This document shows, one piece after another, positions 40,513 to 50,058 of a DNA stretch of 64,000 bases. The DNA is taken from assembly GCF_003144405.1 (NCBI RefSeq), contig NZ_PENW01000034.1, positions 62,001 to 126,000 on the forward strand. Reading direction: 5' to 3'. Position numbers and translations under genes: made by a program. Position 1 is the stretch's first letter, and each line of letters starts with the position of its first letter. The notes beneath the pieces are model-generated. The model worked only from the letters and a program-made list of their open reading frames with translations, had not been told where the DNA came from and did no database searches. The stretch comes from Proteus cibi. GTDB lineage: Bacteria > Pseudomonadota > Gammaproteobacteria > Enterobacterales > Enterobacteriaceae.

Positions 40513-42066
40513 TTAATCTTGAGTTAACGCTTTAGCGCCTAAATACAGCGCTTCACACCAAGAAATGTAATCATGCCCACTGGCCATTTCGAGTGATTTA
40601 ACAGGATAGCCTTTTTGCTCTAAAACCTGTTTAAGATGGCGATTATTATTTAAAATCCCGCCCTTATCACCACGGCTTTCAAATAACCCCGCCTCTAAGA
40701 AAAACTGTAACGACTTTTTATCTGCTTGCTCAAATTGTCGAATAAGCCATTCAGGCTCTTCATTTTCAGGCGCCCACCAATAAGAGCCAGACATACTCAG
40801 CACTTTACCAAAGCGATCAGGGCGATTAAAGGCGACCCATGCAGACGCTAACCCGCCATAACTTGAGCCTGATACAATCGTTTCTTCTCCTGATACCTGA
40901 ATACCTTTCTCTTTTTCTAGCCAAACAAAGAGTTCATCGGCTAAAAATCGGTAAAAATCAGGATTCGGCGGTAGTTCAGCACTACGGCGATCACTATCAA
41001 TACTATCAACAAACAAGATCATCATCGGTGGCAATTTACCATCCTCGATCTGCTTATCAAAAAACCGATCAATACCATATTGACGACGATAAGTTTGACC
41101 ATCAAATAATACGAGTATTCGTGGCGTTTCCATTTTTTCAGTTGGCAAATAAAGTGCTATTTCACGATCATTATTTAAGATCTCACTGTGAAAACGAACA
41201 ATCTCTGTCTTGCCTTTCATTGTTCTATCAAGAATATCGGGTAATTGGCATTCACGTTTACTGTCTAACGATAATAAAGAAAAGTGATTATAGATATCCT
41301 CAGATTGACTTGGGGAATTCTGGGAATTAAATGGATCGGTCTGTGCTGTGGTTAAAATCGCGCGGCGCTGTTCGAATGGCTCTGCATTTTCAATAATAGG
41401 TACATCAGGCGCTAATTTATATTGCATTAATGTATCGTTAGGCACGATATAACTACGGTACCAAATATCACTATTGGCTAAATGGGTTAACGGATCATGA
41501 TTACCCTCGGGTGATCCCAATAAATAAACATTCTTTTTTGCACCTTGCCATAAGAAAGTCACTAACTTTTTATCCTTATCATACGGCTCAATCAGAGGTG
41601 CACCTTCGTCGCGTATTTGTTGCCAAAATGCCTGAATATTTTTTTGATCAAGTTGTTTAGCAAGAGTGTGTAAACGAGGGCTAATAGGTGCAATTCCTGC
41701 ATCTTTCTCTAAGGGCTGATAAGGCTGTGTTGTCAGTGTGAGTTGCCAGGATTTTCCCACCTCACCTTCTGCAATTAATTGATAACTTGCAGTTTCAGGC
41801 AATAAAAAGCGTACTTTTTGTTGTCCATCAGCAGGAACATCTTTTAATAAACTACGAATATGTGTGCCCTTTTGGGTTTCTAATCGCAGGTTTTGTATCC
41901 CCTTTACATTCAATTCAGCATAACGTTCGCGCGCTAAATGCGAGGTAAAACACAATGTGTTGTTATCAAACTGACCGACTATTTCATTACCTTCTGTTAC
42001 AGATAAACAATTAGCAAAACTAGGGCAAGATGCCATTAGTGCACATATCATTAGCGGAATTCTCAC
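40513..42066 (-). CDS. Secreted Fes-like esterase, probably siderophore hydrolase
   Basis: A 517-residue protein with a signal peptide (about 1-18, ending CPSFA), an N-terminal beta-sandwich-like segment as in enterochelin esterases (to about 260), and a C-terminal alpha/beta-hydrolase (about 285-517). The nucleophile is in SGSSYGGLASAW near residue 405 and the histidine in SGHDYISWCEAL near the end. Fes/IroD are cytosolic and IroE is periplasmic but lacks the N-terminal domain; this is the two-domain form with a signal. The start is taken as the GTG at 42066. A Fur box lies upstream. The substrate, perhaps a catecholate siderophore, is inference. Confidence 0.82.
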   Translation of the reverse strand: MRIPLMICALMASCPSFANCLSVTEGNEIVGQFDNNTLCFTSHLARERYAELNVKGIQNLRLETQKGTHIRSLLKDVPADGQQKVRFLLPETASYQLIAEGEVGKSWQLTLTTQPYQPLEKDAGIAPISPRLHTLAKQLDQKNIQAFWQQIRDEGAPLIEPYDKDKKLVTFLWQGAKKNVYLLGSPEGNHDPLTHLANSDIWYRSYIVPNDTLMQYKLAPDVPIIENAEPFEQRRAILTTAQTDPFNSQNSPSQSEDIYNHFSLLSLDSKRECQLPDILDRTMKGKTEIVRFHSEILNNDREIALYLPTEKMETPRILVLFDGQTYRRQYGIDRFFDKQIEDGKLPPMMILFVDSIDSDRRSAELPPNPDFYRFLADELFVWLEKEKGIQVSGEETIVSGSSYGGLASAWVAFNRPDRFGKVLSMSGSYWWAPENEEPEWLIRQFEQADKKSLQFFLEAGLFESRGDKGGILNNNRHLKQVLEQKGYPVKSLEMASGHDYISWCEALYLGAKALTQD

Positions 42067-42108
42067 TATATTATTCTCGTTATAAACTATTGTGAGAAAC
42101 AATAGTAA

Positions 42109-42123
42109 TGATAATTGTTATCA
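42109..42123 (-). promoter_or_regulatory. Fur box upstream of the esterase
   Basis: TGATAATTGTTATCA matches 13 of 14 fixed bases of the 7-1-7 Fur consensus and is nearly a perfect palindrome. It is about 43 bases before the start, overlapping the probable promoter. Confidence 0.85.
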
Positions 42124-42286
42124 ATTCAATTAAATGATTCAAATAAAGATATAAAATATAATCATCAATCACACTGCTGAATAATTTTCTTTTTTCTACT
42201 GCACATTTACTAAACTCACTATAATGCGACTTACTGTACCTATTGGTGTACCCATTTCAAATTAGCCGTTGTTAGTTTACGGCAAA

Positions 42287-42330
42287 TAGAAACCCAATTT
42301 AGAAGTTTATACATATCATTGGGTTTCTAT
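42287..42330 (-). terminator. Terminator of the DUF218 protein gene
   Basis: ATAGAAACCCAAT and ATTGGGTTTCTAT are exact complements with an 18-base loop, 16 bases after the stop codon. Its U-tract is short. Confidence 0.75.
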
Positions 42331-42345
42331 TTTAGCTTAATGAAA

Positions 42346-43485
42346 TCAACGCTCTTCTAATGGATAGCTACGGAAACTCCATAATCCAAGTGCTTTTAAG
42401 CCATCACGATAAATACCTTGTATATCTGATTTACTGGCTTTTTGTAATTCTGCTAATGGCTTATCGGGAGCAACAACGGTCAAATAAGAGATATCACTTG
42501 GACCACTTTGCCAACTCGCGAGAGTAAAAATCGCATCAGCACGACGAACATGACTACCAGAGCTAATAATTACAGCGGTTTTAATACGATGTTTGGTTAA
42601 AGCATAACGACTAAATAACGCATTTTCGACCGTTGTACGTGCGTAGTTTTCTTGGAAAATACGTTCAGCTGGAATACCATTTTTCACCAGCCAATCTGCC
42701 ATTAATTTACCTTCAGTTTGATGCGCTTTAGGTACACCACCTGTCACAACAATCATTGCTTCAGGCAATTGTTTAGCAACTTCTAAGGTTTTATTTAAGC
42801 GTTCAATTAAAATCTTATTCATTGTGCCATCGGGATTTAACGCATAACCCAATGTCACAATCGCGTTGTTATCTTTGGTTTTTTTCAGTTTTGCTAAATC
42901 AGCTGGGGTTAATTTATCACTTAATGGCATTTTGCTGACGCGATCGATTTCTGCAAAGAATCGGTTAATTTCTTCCGCTTTAGCTGGATTTAATGATTTC
43001 AATTTATTGAAATACGCTTCGCTCTCTTTGTCTTTACCTTCAAAACGAGTCCATGAAGTCACGTAAATTAGCGCATCAATATCATCAGGTGCCGCTTCTA
43101 AAATCTGCTTATAAATCGTAATGGCGCGAGAAACATCATTGTTATAGATATAAGCACTTGCGGTACTAAATAATAAATCGAGACGATAAGGTTCTAATTT
43201 ATAAGCTTGTTGCAGTTTTTGCGCCACAATTTCCATATTTGATGGCAGTTTTCCCGTAAAACCAGCATCAGAGACACGCGCTGGTGACTTAAAGGCATCT
43301 AAGGCATCTTGGATCAAACTATCAACGGTTTGGCGCTGAGAGACATACTGTTGATAGCTATTATCTGGTTGATGAACTTTTTGATAAGCCGATGCGTTTG
43401 ATGAGACGGTAAAACCTAAAGCAGCGATCGCTAACGAAATGACTGTTTTTTTGATATGAAGTGAAACACGGGAAGGTTGCGCCAT
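42346..43485 (-). CDS. Periplasmic TPR-DUF218 (SanA/ElyC-like) protein
   Basis: A 379-residue exported protein with a signal peptide ending SNASA near residue 33. About 80-175 is a TPR-type helical part (LEAAPDDIDALIYV), and about 205-370 is a DUF218 domain with AIVTLGYALNPDG, VVTGGVPKAHQTEG, ARTTVENALFSR and ISSGSHVRRADAIF. DUF218 proteins (SanA, ElyC, YdcF) act in envelope or peptidoglycan metabolism. Function here is not known. It forms a single transcription unit bounded by terminators. Confidence 0.85.
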   Translation of the reverse strand: MAQPSRVSLHIKKTVISLAIAALGFTVSSNASAYQKVHQPDNSYQQYVSQRQTVDSLIQDALDAFKSPARVSDAGFTGKLPSNMEIVAQKLQQAYKLEPYRLDLLFSTASAYIYNNDVSRAITIYKQILEAAPDDIDALIYVTSWTRFEGKDKESEAYFNKLKSLNPAKAEEINRFFAEIDRVSKMPLSDKLTPADLAKLKKTKDNNAIVTLGYALNPDGTMNKILIERLNKTLEVAKQLPEAMIVVTGGVPKAHQTEGKLMADWLVKNGIPAERIFQENYARTTVENALFSRYALTKHRIKTAVIISSGSHVRRADAIFTLASWQSGPSDISYLTVVAPDKPLAELQKASKSDIQGIYRDGLKALGLWSFRSYPLEER

Positions 43486-43762
43486 TATCTTGTCCTTTTA
43501 CGAAAAATAGTCTGCTTCTTCAACTGAGCGAATGAAGATAGAGTGTGTGACTCCTCACACCTAATGGCAAAAGAAATACACACCGATAAATCTATACCTA
43601 ATATCTATCATAAAGATCCCTGAAGTTATTTTCAGTAACCTTTTTCACCTTATTGAAAAAAATAGCATTATTACGTAGATAACCGACTTACAGACTCTTT
43701 ATGTATTTTTCTCTTTGGGTAAGGTATTTAATTTTAATCAGAAATTTATGATGAGACTTAAA
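43486..43762. other. Intergenic region between nadR and the DUF218 gene
   Basis: About 275 AT-rich bases with the promoter of the DUF218 gene. I see no known operator. Confidence 0.4.
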
Positions 43763-43763
43763 T

Positions 43764-43791
43764 AAAAAACGCCACTGAATGGCGTTTTTTA
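43764..43791 (-). terminator. Terminator of serB-radA-nadR
   Basis: AAAAAACGCCA and TGGCGTTTTTT form a short, strong stem with T-tracts on both sides, 10 bases after the nadR stop. Confidence 0.9.
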
Positions 43792-43800
43792 ATCATAATA

Positions 43801-45045
43801 TTATTCAATATGCTTTGATTGCATCATCAATAATTCTCTGACTAATTCAACGCAACTTAAGAAGCGTTCGTCATAATCAGGGGAATTCACTTTAATATAT
43901 TCAATATTGTTTTTATCGAGCATTTCCATCAGTAAAGTTTGGAAATAACGTCTCTCTTTATCACTCCCTAAACTACGCAAACCATCAGCTACCCATGGAG
44001 TGTTATTTTCTAGCAAGATAACTAAATCAAAACGGTATTCATCAATCAGCGCTTGAACAAAGGGATGTTCTTTACCTTCATAACGTAAACAGAATGCCTG
44101 CGTTGTGACAAAATCCGTATCAACAAAGGCCACTTTATTGGCATATTTAACAGCAAAATCAATATATTGAGCATGCCCCAAGGCGATTTTATCATAGTCG
44201 GAATATTGCAATGCCATTTCATCTCCCCCTAAATGAGAGAAAACATAATCACGACCATATTCCCATGCACTTGTGGTATTGAAAATATTAGCAAGCTTAT
44301 TGACTAGTGTTGATTTACCGCTAGATTCACCGCCTAAAATCGCCACTGTACGCACAAAGAAAGGTTTAACTTCTGTTGGAATATATTCCCAATATTTAAA
44401 AGGGGCTTGGCGAATTTGACTGCCACTGATATTCATAAATGAGCGTTCTGGATCAATCAATATTGTTTCAATTCCTAAAAACGCCTTGTATTGATTAGCA
44501 TCATCACGTTCACTGGTATAGATAAAATCAGGCGCAATTTGCTTTTCGCGTAAAAACGTTGTTATCCCTTCACTCCACATTTCCCAACCATGAGGCTGAG
44601 GCTCAATACCGTGTTCATCAAACTCATGAATACGGATATTTTTTTGATATTTAAAGGTTTGTAATAACCAACGTAATCTGTCACTTACCGTGGGCTGTTG
44701 CGACATTGCGCTGTTGATAAATAAATTTTTATCACGAGGCTCGTCATGACAGAGGATCACATGTAATTCGTCAACTTGACTACAAGCTCGTTGAATTAAA
44801 TAAATATGCCCGGTATGAAGAGGATAAAATTTGCCAAAGATCACACCGATGGTTTTCTTTTTCATGGGGTATTCTAACCCCAAAAATTGGTGTAATGCCG
44901 ACATCTTTTGAGCACTGGGACTCTTGATTTTGTTATTAATCAATTGGCTAAGATAGCCTTTTGTCATATCACTTTCATCAGCAACCTGTTGTAAGGTATA
45001 CCCATTTTTTCTGATAGCCTGTTTGATATAATCAAAAGGTCCCAT
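43801..45045 (-). CDS. nadR: Trifunctional NAD biosynthesis regulator NadR
   Basis: Full-length NadR (414 residues): an N-terminal HTH (about 5-58, QQVADESDMTKGYLSQL), an NMN adenylyltransferase domain (GKFYPLHTGH near residue 70) and a C-terminal ribosylnicotinamide kinase (GGESSGKST near residue 238). It represses NAD genes and salvages nicotinamide riboside. The start has AAGGAG upstream. Follows radA after 11 bases in the E. coli order. Confidence 0.98.
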   Translation of the reverse strand: MGPFDYIKQAIRKNGYTLQQVADESDMTKGYLSQLINNKIKSPSAQKMSALHQFLGLEYPMKKKTIGVIFGKFYPLHTGHIYLIQRACSQVDELHVILCHDEPRDKNLFINSAMSQQPTVSDRLRWLLQTFKYQKNIRIHEFDEHGIEPQPHGWEMWSEGITTFLREKQIAPDFIYTSERDDANQYKAFLGIETILIDPERSFMNISGSQIRQAPFKYWEYIPTEVKPFFVRTVAILGGESSGKSTLVNKLANIFNTTSAWEYGRDYVFSHLGGDEMALQYSDYDKIALGHAQYIDFAVKYANKVAFVDTDFVTTQAFCLRYEGKEHPFVQALIDEYRFDLVILLENNTPWVADGLRSLGSDKERRYFQTLLMEMLDKNNIEYIKVNSPDYDERFLSCVELVRELLMMQSKHIE

Positions 45046-45056
45046 AATTAGCTCCT

Positions 45057-46448
45057 TTAGAAATCTTCTAAATCATCAAGAACAGATAATGCATCTGACA
45101 GCTTTTTCACACCATACACTTTCATATCGGGTGGATTTTTCTTTGGCATATTAGCACTCGGTACAATAGCGCGTTTAAAACCATGCTTTGCTGCTTCCGC
45201 AATACGCTCTTGACCACTTGGTACAGGTCGAATTTCTCCCGCAAGACCCACTTCACCAAATATCACTAGATCACGCGGTAAAGGACGATTACGAAAACTC
45301 GATACTAATGACAATAACAAGGCTAAATCAGCACTGGTTTCTGTGACTTTAACGCCCCCAACCACATTGACAAAAACGTCTTGATCAGACATTTGTAACC
45401 CGCCATGGCGATGTAAAACAGCAAGTAGAATAGCGAGACGATTCTGCTCTAATCCCACCGCAACACGGCGAGGATTGGACAACATTGAGTGGTCAACGAG
45501 CGCCTGTATCTCCACCAGCAAAGGTCTTGTTCCTTCCCATACCACCATCACTGAACTGCCAGACGTCACTTCATCGCCACGACTTAAAAAGATAGCAGAA
45601 GGATTACTCACTTCACGTAAACCTTGTTCTGTCATAGCAAAAACACCCAATTCATTCACCGCACCAAAACGGTTTTTGTGGCTGCGTAAAGTGCGGAAAC
45701 GAGAATCTGTTTCACCATCCAACATAACAGAACAGTCAATACAGTGTTCTAATACTTTAGGACCCGCTAATGTGCCATCTTTTGTCACATGCCCGACCAT
45801 AATAATGGCGATATCATTCGTTTTAGCAAAACGCGTTAAATAGGCTGCGGTTTCTCGTACTTGAGCCACACTTCCGGGGGATGATTGAATATCCGCCATA
45901 TGCATCACTTGAATAGAGTCTATTACCATCAATTTAGGCTGCTCTTGTGACGCAATAAGACAGATCTGTTCAATACTGGTTTCTGACAACATATTGAGTT
46001 CTGCGGTGGGTAAACCCAATCGATGTGCCCGCATCGCCACTTGCTGAAGAGACTCCTCACCCGTGACATAGAGCGTTTTCATCTCTGTTGCCAAGCGGCA
46101 CATGGTTTGTAATAAGAGTGTACTTTTACCTGCACCGGGGTTTCCGCCGATTAAAATCGCGCTACCGGGTACAACACCACCGCCTAATACACGGTCAAAT
46201 TCTTTAAAACCCGTTGAAAAACGGGGTAACGCTTCAAGGCTAATTTCAGAAAGCTTTTGAACTCGACTAACACCTTTTGCATCCCCTGCAAACCCACTAA
46301 AGCGATCGTTACGAGAAGAAGGCGCGGCAGCAAGGCGGATTTCTGTAATTGTATTCCACGCATGGCAAGCTGAGCATTGACCTTGCCAGCGAGGATAATC
46401 TGCACCACATTCATTACATACAAAGGCTCTTTTTGCTGCTTTTGCCAC
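45057..46448 (-). CDS. radA: DNA repair protein RadA
   Basis: RecA-related helicase (463 residues) that helps branch migration in recombination. The N-terminal C4 zinc finger (CNECGADYPRWQGQCSAC), Walker A (GGNPGAGKST near residue 96), the KNRFG motif (SHKNRFGAVNE near residue 255) and the C-terminal Lon-protease-like domain are visible. The start is a GTG at 46448 with GGGAG seven bases upstream. Confidence 0.97.
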   Translation of the reverse strand: MAKAAKRAFVCNECGADYPRWQGQCSACHAWNTITEIRLAAAPSSRNDRFSGFAGDAKGVSRVQKLSEISLEALPRFSTGFKEFDRVLGGGVVPGSAILIGGNPGAGKSTLLLQTMCRLATEMKTLYVTGEESLQQVAMRAHRLGLPTAELNMLSETSIEQICLIASQEQPKLMVIDSIQVMHMADIQSSPGSVAQVRETAAYLTRFAKTNDIAIIMVGHVTKDGTLAGPKVLEHCIDCSVMLDGETDSRFRTLRSHKNRFGAVNELGVFAMTEQGLREVSNPSAIFLSRGDEVTSGSSVMVVWEGTRPLLVEIQALVDHSMLSNPRRVAVGLEQNRLAILLAVLHRHGGLQMSDQDVFVNVVGGVKVTETSADLALLLSLVSSFRNRPLPRDLVIFGEVGLAGEIRPVPSGQERIAEAAKHGFKRAIVPSANMPKKNPPDMKVYGVKKLSDALSVLDDLEDF

Positions 46449-46486
46449 ACTTCTCTCCCTACGATAACAATGTTAAAAAAACGCGT

Positions 46487-47464
46487 TTAGCGCTCTTCGT
46501 GTTTTAAACCACCACTTAAAATACACATCACACCCATTAAATCAGCATGACGAATAGCCACTTTCGCCTGAGCATACACTTTCGGTTTTGCATGATAAGC
46601 AATGCCAAGCCCAGCTTTTCTCAGCATTTTCAGATCATTTGCACCATCACCAATGGCAATGGTTTGTTCCATTGGGATCTCTAAATCTTTCGCTAAACGT
46701 GCAAGCACTTGAGCTTTGTATTTCGCATCGACAATCGTGCCTTTCACTTTGCCCGTGAGTTTGCCATCTTTAATTTCCAGATGGTTAGCAACAGCCGCCA
46801 CTAAGCGCAATTTTTGTTTTAAGTTATCAGCAAAATACGTAAAGCCACCAGAGGCAATCGCAATATGCCAATCCATTGCCTGAAGTTTACGCACTAAGCT
46901 TGTTAACCCTGGCATTAGTGGTAAATTATCCATTACTTCTTGCAAAATAGATGCATCCGCACCTTTCAGTTCGGCGACACGGAGTTTTAAACTTTCACTA
47001 AAATCCATTTCACCTTGCATGGCACACTCTGTTATTGCTGCAACTTTATCACCCACGCCAGCCCGTTTTGCAATTTCGTCGATACACTCAATTTGAATAG
47101 CTGTTGAGTCCATATCCATCACTAAAAGCCCGGGAGAACGCAAGCGAGGAATATCACCTAGAGGAACGACATCTAGACCACATTCATCAGATAAACGGCG
47201 AATTCGACGGGTTAAACTACCTGCAATACGCACCACTTGATAATCATCAATACGCCATGAAGAAACCACTACGATTGCCACGCCTAATTTATGTTGAAAC
47301 TCACTAATTCTTTTTTTATCGAGTTCACGTCCATAAAGTAACCATCCGCTATCGCCAGCACGATAATCCAGTGGCATCACCTCTTCACCACTAAGTGATA
47401 ACGGCAGACCTGGCCATTTGCGGATTTCATCCGGTAAATAGCAATAGGTCAGACTATTTGACAT
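46487..47464 (-). CDS. serB: Phosphoserine phosphatase
   Basis: HAD-family phosphatase (325 residues) for the last step of serine synthesis. The nucleophile motif DMDSTAIQIE near residue 117, the motif II serine region IASGGFTYF near 203 and GDGANDLKML near 272 are intact, with an N-terminal ACT-like region. First gene of serB-radA-nadR and divergent from ytjB, as in E. coli. Confidence 0.97.
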   Translation of the reverse strand: MSNSLTYCYLPDEIRKWPGLPLSLSGEEVMPLDYRAGDSGWLLYGRELDKKRISEFQHKLGVAIVVVSSWRIDDYQVVRIAGSLTRRIRRLSDECGLDVVPLGDIPRLRSPGLLVMDMDSTAIQIECIDEIAKRAGVGDKVAAITECAMQGEMDFSESLKLRVAELKGADASILQEVMDNLPLMPGLTSLVRKLQAMDWHIAIASGGFTYFADNLKQKLRLVAAVANHLEIKDGKLTGKVKGTIVDAKYKAQVLARLAKDLEIPMEQTIAIGDGANDLKMLRKAGLGIAYHAKPKVYAQAKVAIRHADLMGVMCILSGGLKHEER

Positions 47465-47573
47465 ACTTATTCTCCTGTTTTCCCCTGTCTGAACAAAATA
47501 ATCGTTATTCAGCCTATTCTATCTCTGACTCATCTGGCAACATGCACATACTTGCTTACGCAAAAGGATGAAC

Positions 47574-48293
47574 ATGCTTAAAGACAAACTAAAATTCAAA
47601 CTACAAAAAACGGCGATTATACTGATTTGTATCGCACTATTGGCATTTCTTATGCAAGGCGCGTCTTATTTTAGTCGTGCGAATCAGCACGCCCGTATTA
47701 CTCAGTTTGAAGAGCTTGCAAAAACGCTGGCAGAACAAGTTGCGTTCTCTTTATCCACTTATATAGATGACAGTAGCAAAGATAACGTAAATCCCCTCAT
47801 TATGGCTAATTTAAATCATCTAACCCATGATAGTCGGGTGCTTGATGCCAGTCTTTATTTAGAAGATGGTACACAAATAGCGCATAGTGGTGAAAATGTC
47901 ACTGTTAAAGAGCGATTAGCTTTAGAAGGGCAAAAGAGTGGCGGTTCTTTTAATCACCAACTTGTTGTGCCTGTCCCGGGCAAAGATAAACCCAAAGGCT
48001 TTTTAAGGCTCACGCTGGATACTCATCAACTGGTTACTGAATCAAGCCAAGTCGATAACACAACAAATTTATTACGTGTGATGTTATTAGTTGCACTTGC
48101 GATTGGCTTTTTGCTTTCTCATAACCTTCTTCAATTAACACCGGTTCATTGGCAACAATCTCCTTATTTATTAACCGCCAATTTACCGCCTCGAACTGAA
48201 AAAGATGATGTTGAGGAAAAAGAACCCACTGAGGATGAAAGAGGAGAAGATAATGCCAAAGAGAGAAAAAACGACACCGAAAATAAAGCATAA
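47574..48293 (+). CDS. ytjB: YtjB/Smp family membrane protein
   Basis: A 239-residue inner-membrane protein with one N-terminal helix (about 13-31), a periplasmic sensor-like domain (about 32-155), a second helix (about 162-180) and an acidic/lysine-rich cytosolic tail. LKFKLQKTAIIL at the start and LRLTLDTHQLVTESSQVDN near residue 145 match E. coli YtjB (formerly SmpA). The ATG at 47574 is preferred over 47568 because AGGA then lies at the right distance. Function unknown. Confidence 0.9.
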   Translation: MLKDKLKFKLQKTAIILICIALLAFLMQGASYFSRANQHARITQFEELAKTLAEQVAFSLSTYIDDSSKDNVNPLIMANLNHLTHDSRVLDASLYLEDGTQIAHSGENVTVKERLALEGQKSGGSFNHQLVVPVPGKDKPKGFLRLTLDTHQLVTESSQVDNTTNLLRVMLLVALAIGFLLSHNLLQLTPVHWQQSPYLLTANLPPRTEKDDVEEKEPTEDERGEDNAKERKNDTENKA

Positions 48294-48516
48294 ATCCTGC
48301 TCCTATTAAAAATAAAAGTGGGTTTAGCGATGAATTAAACTCACTTTTAACCAAGACGCACCCAATTTAGATATATCTAATTTATGCGTATTTTTGTGCT
48401 ATTTCCTTAATCTTTAAAGGGGTTTTGTTTAAAGTCACGGTAATTCCTCATCAAGTCATTAACCTAAAAAGATAGGTTTCAAATCTTTTTCTGGCTCTTT
48501 GAGTGCTGAGGTGGTT

Positions 48517-50058
48517 ATGACTGAACAATCTGTTATCCAACGTTGTCAACAAATCGTAGAAAACCCAACCCTTTCCCCTGAACAAAAACGTCATTTTCTT
48601 GCGTTAGAAGCGGAAAACATGTTGCCTTATCCGTCGCTTCCTGAAGATGCTGCCAAAGCGCTAAATGAACGGGTTATCTGCGATATGTATGAAGGTCACG
48701 CCCCTTATAAACCACGTTATGTTTTACCCGACTATGCGAAGTTTTTAGCACAAGGCTCTCACTATTTAGAATTAGAACCGGCACAAGATTTTGATGATGC
48801 ACTGAATATGCTAACAATCCTTTATCATCATGTACCTTCTGTAACCTCTATGCCGGTTTATCTCGGTCGTATTGATAAAATCTTACTACCTTATGTGGGT
48901 GAGCTCACCGAAGAACAACTTTACCCTAAGTTAAAACGCTTCTGGCGCTACCTTGATAGAACGCTACCTGATGCGTTTATGCATGCCAATATTGGCCCTG
49001 AAGACTCGGTTCTGACTCGTCTCATTCTTAAAGTGGATGTCGAACTTCAACAAGTTGCGCCTAACCTCACCTTTATTTATGACGCCAATTCGACACCCTC
49101 TGATTTACTCCATCAAGCTATCACCAATATTTGCCACAGCAGTAAACCCCATATTGCTAACGGTACATTGCAAGATGCGGTTTTTGGTAAAGATGAATAT
49201 GGCATTGTGAGTTGTTATAACTCACTGCCACAAAGTGGTGGCGGTAGTACATTAGTACGAATTAACCTTAAAGAAGTCGCTAAACGTAGCCAAAATAGCC
49301 AAGATTTTCTTGAAAATGTATTGCCATTTTATATGCAAAAACAGATTGAGATCATCGATGCCCGTTGTGAATTCCTCTATGAAAAGTCTAACTTTTTTAA
49401 ACAAAGTTTCTTAGTCGAAGAAGGGTTGATCTCGCCTGATCGTTTTGCGCCTATGTTTGGTATTTATGGCATGGCAGAAGCGGTCGCCCTTTTACTGGAG
49501 AAAGAAGGTAAACAAGCCACCTACGGTGATAATGAATCGGCGAATAAACTGAGTTATATTATCAGCGAAAAACTCGCACAATTTGTCGCTGATACGCCAG
49601 TAAAATATGGCTGGAAACAGCGCGCAATGCTACATGCACAATCAGGTATTAGCTCTGATATTGGTACAACTCCTGCCACTCGCATTCCTTACGGTACGGA
49701 GCCTGATCCTGTGACGCATTTAATGACCGTTGCCCCTCATCACTCGTTTTACACTTCAGGGATCAGCGATATTTTAACCGTTGATGAAACGATCAAACAA
49801 AATCCTGATGCCTTAATGCAGCTCTGTTTAGGGGCATTTTCTTCTGGATTAAGAGAATTTACCGCCAATGTGGGGGGGAATGATTTAGTCCGTGTTACAG
49901 GCTATATGGTGCGTTTATCTGATTTGAAAAAATATAAAGAAGAAGGCTCTCGCCTCAACACGACTTGGTTAGGTGATGAAGCCACTGCAAATTGCCATAT
50001 TGCTGAACGAAAACCACGTGTGATCAGTCATGAACAGCAGATGCGTTTCGATAAATAA
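48517..50058 (+). CDS. yjjI: YjjI glycine radical enzyme
   Basis: A 513-residue glycyl-radical-type enzyme of unknown substrate. The C-terminal radical loop NDLVRVTGYMVRLSDLKKY near residue 470 carries the glycine, and the N-terminal part is helical as in E. coli YjjI. The enzyme is shorter than pyruvate formate-lyase, as for other YjjI proteins. Its ATG has GAGGTGG upstream. It overlaps yjjW, the presumed activase, by 29 bases. Confidence 0.92.
   Translation: MTEQSVIQRCQQIVENPTLSPEQKRHFLALEAENMLPYPSLPEDAAKALNERVICDMYEGHAPYKPRYVLPDYAKFLAQGSHYLELEPAQDFDDALNMLTILYHHVPSVTSMPVYLGRIDKILLPYVGELTEEQLYPKLKRFWRYLDRTLPDAFMHANIGPEDSVLTRLILKVDVELQQVAPNLTFIYDANSTPSDLLHQAITNICHSSKPHIANGTLQDAVFGKDEYGIVSCYNSLPQSGGGSTLVRINLKEVAKRSQNSQDFLENVLPFYMQKQIEIIDARCEFLYEKSNFFKQSFLVEEGLISPDRFAPMFGIYGMAEAVALLLEKEGKQATYGDNESANKLSYIISEKLAQFVADTPVKYGWKQRAMLHAQSGISSDIGTTPATRIPYGTEPDPVTHLMTVAPHHSFYTSGISDILTVDETIKQNPDALMQLCLGAFSSGLREFTANVGGNDLVRVTGYMVRLSDLKKYKEEGSRLNTTWLGDEATANCHIAERKPRVISHEQQMRFDK

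Noticed and set aside
40839-41330. 163-codon plus-strand frame inside the esterase gene
   Set aside because: Antisense shadow of a well-supported gene; no ribosome site or family resemblance.
45475-45843. 122-codon plus-strand frame inside radA
   Set aside because: Fully antisense to conserved RadA motifs; translation is low-complexity and unrecognisable.
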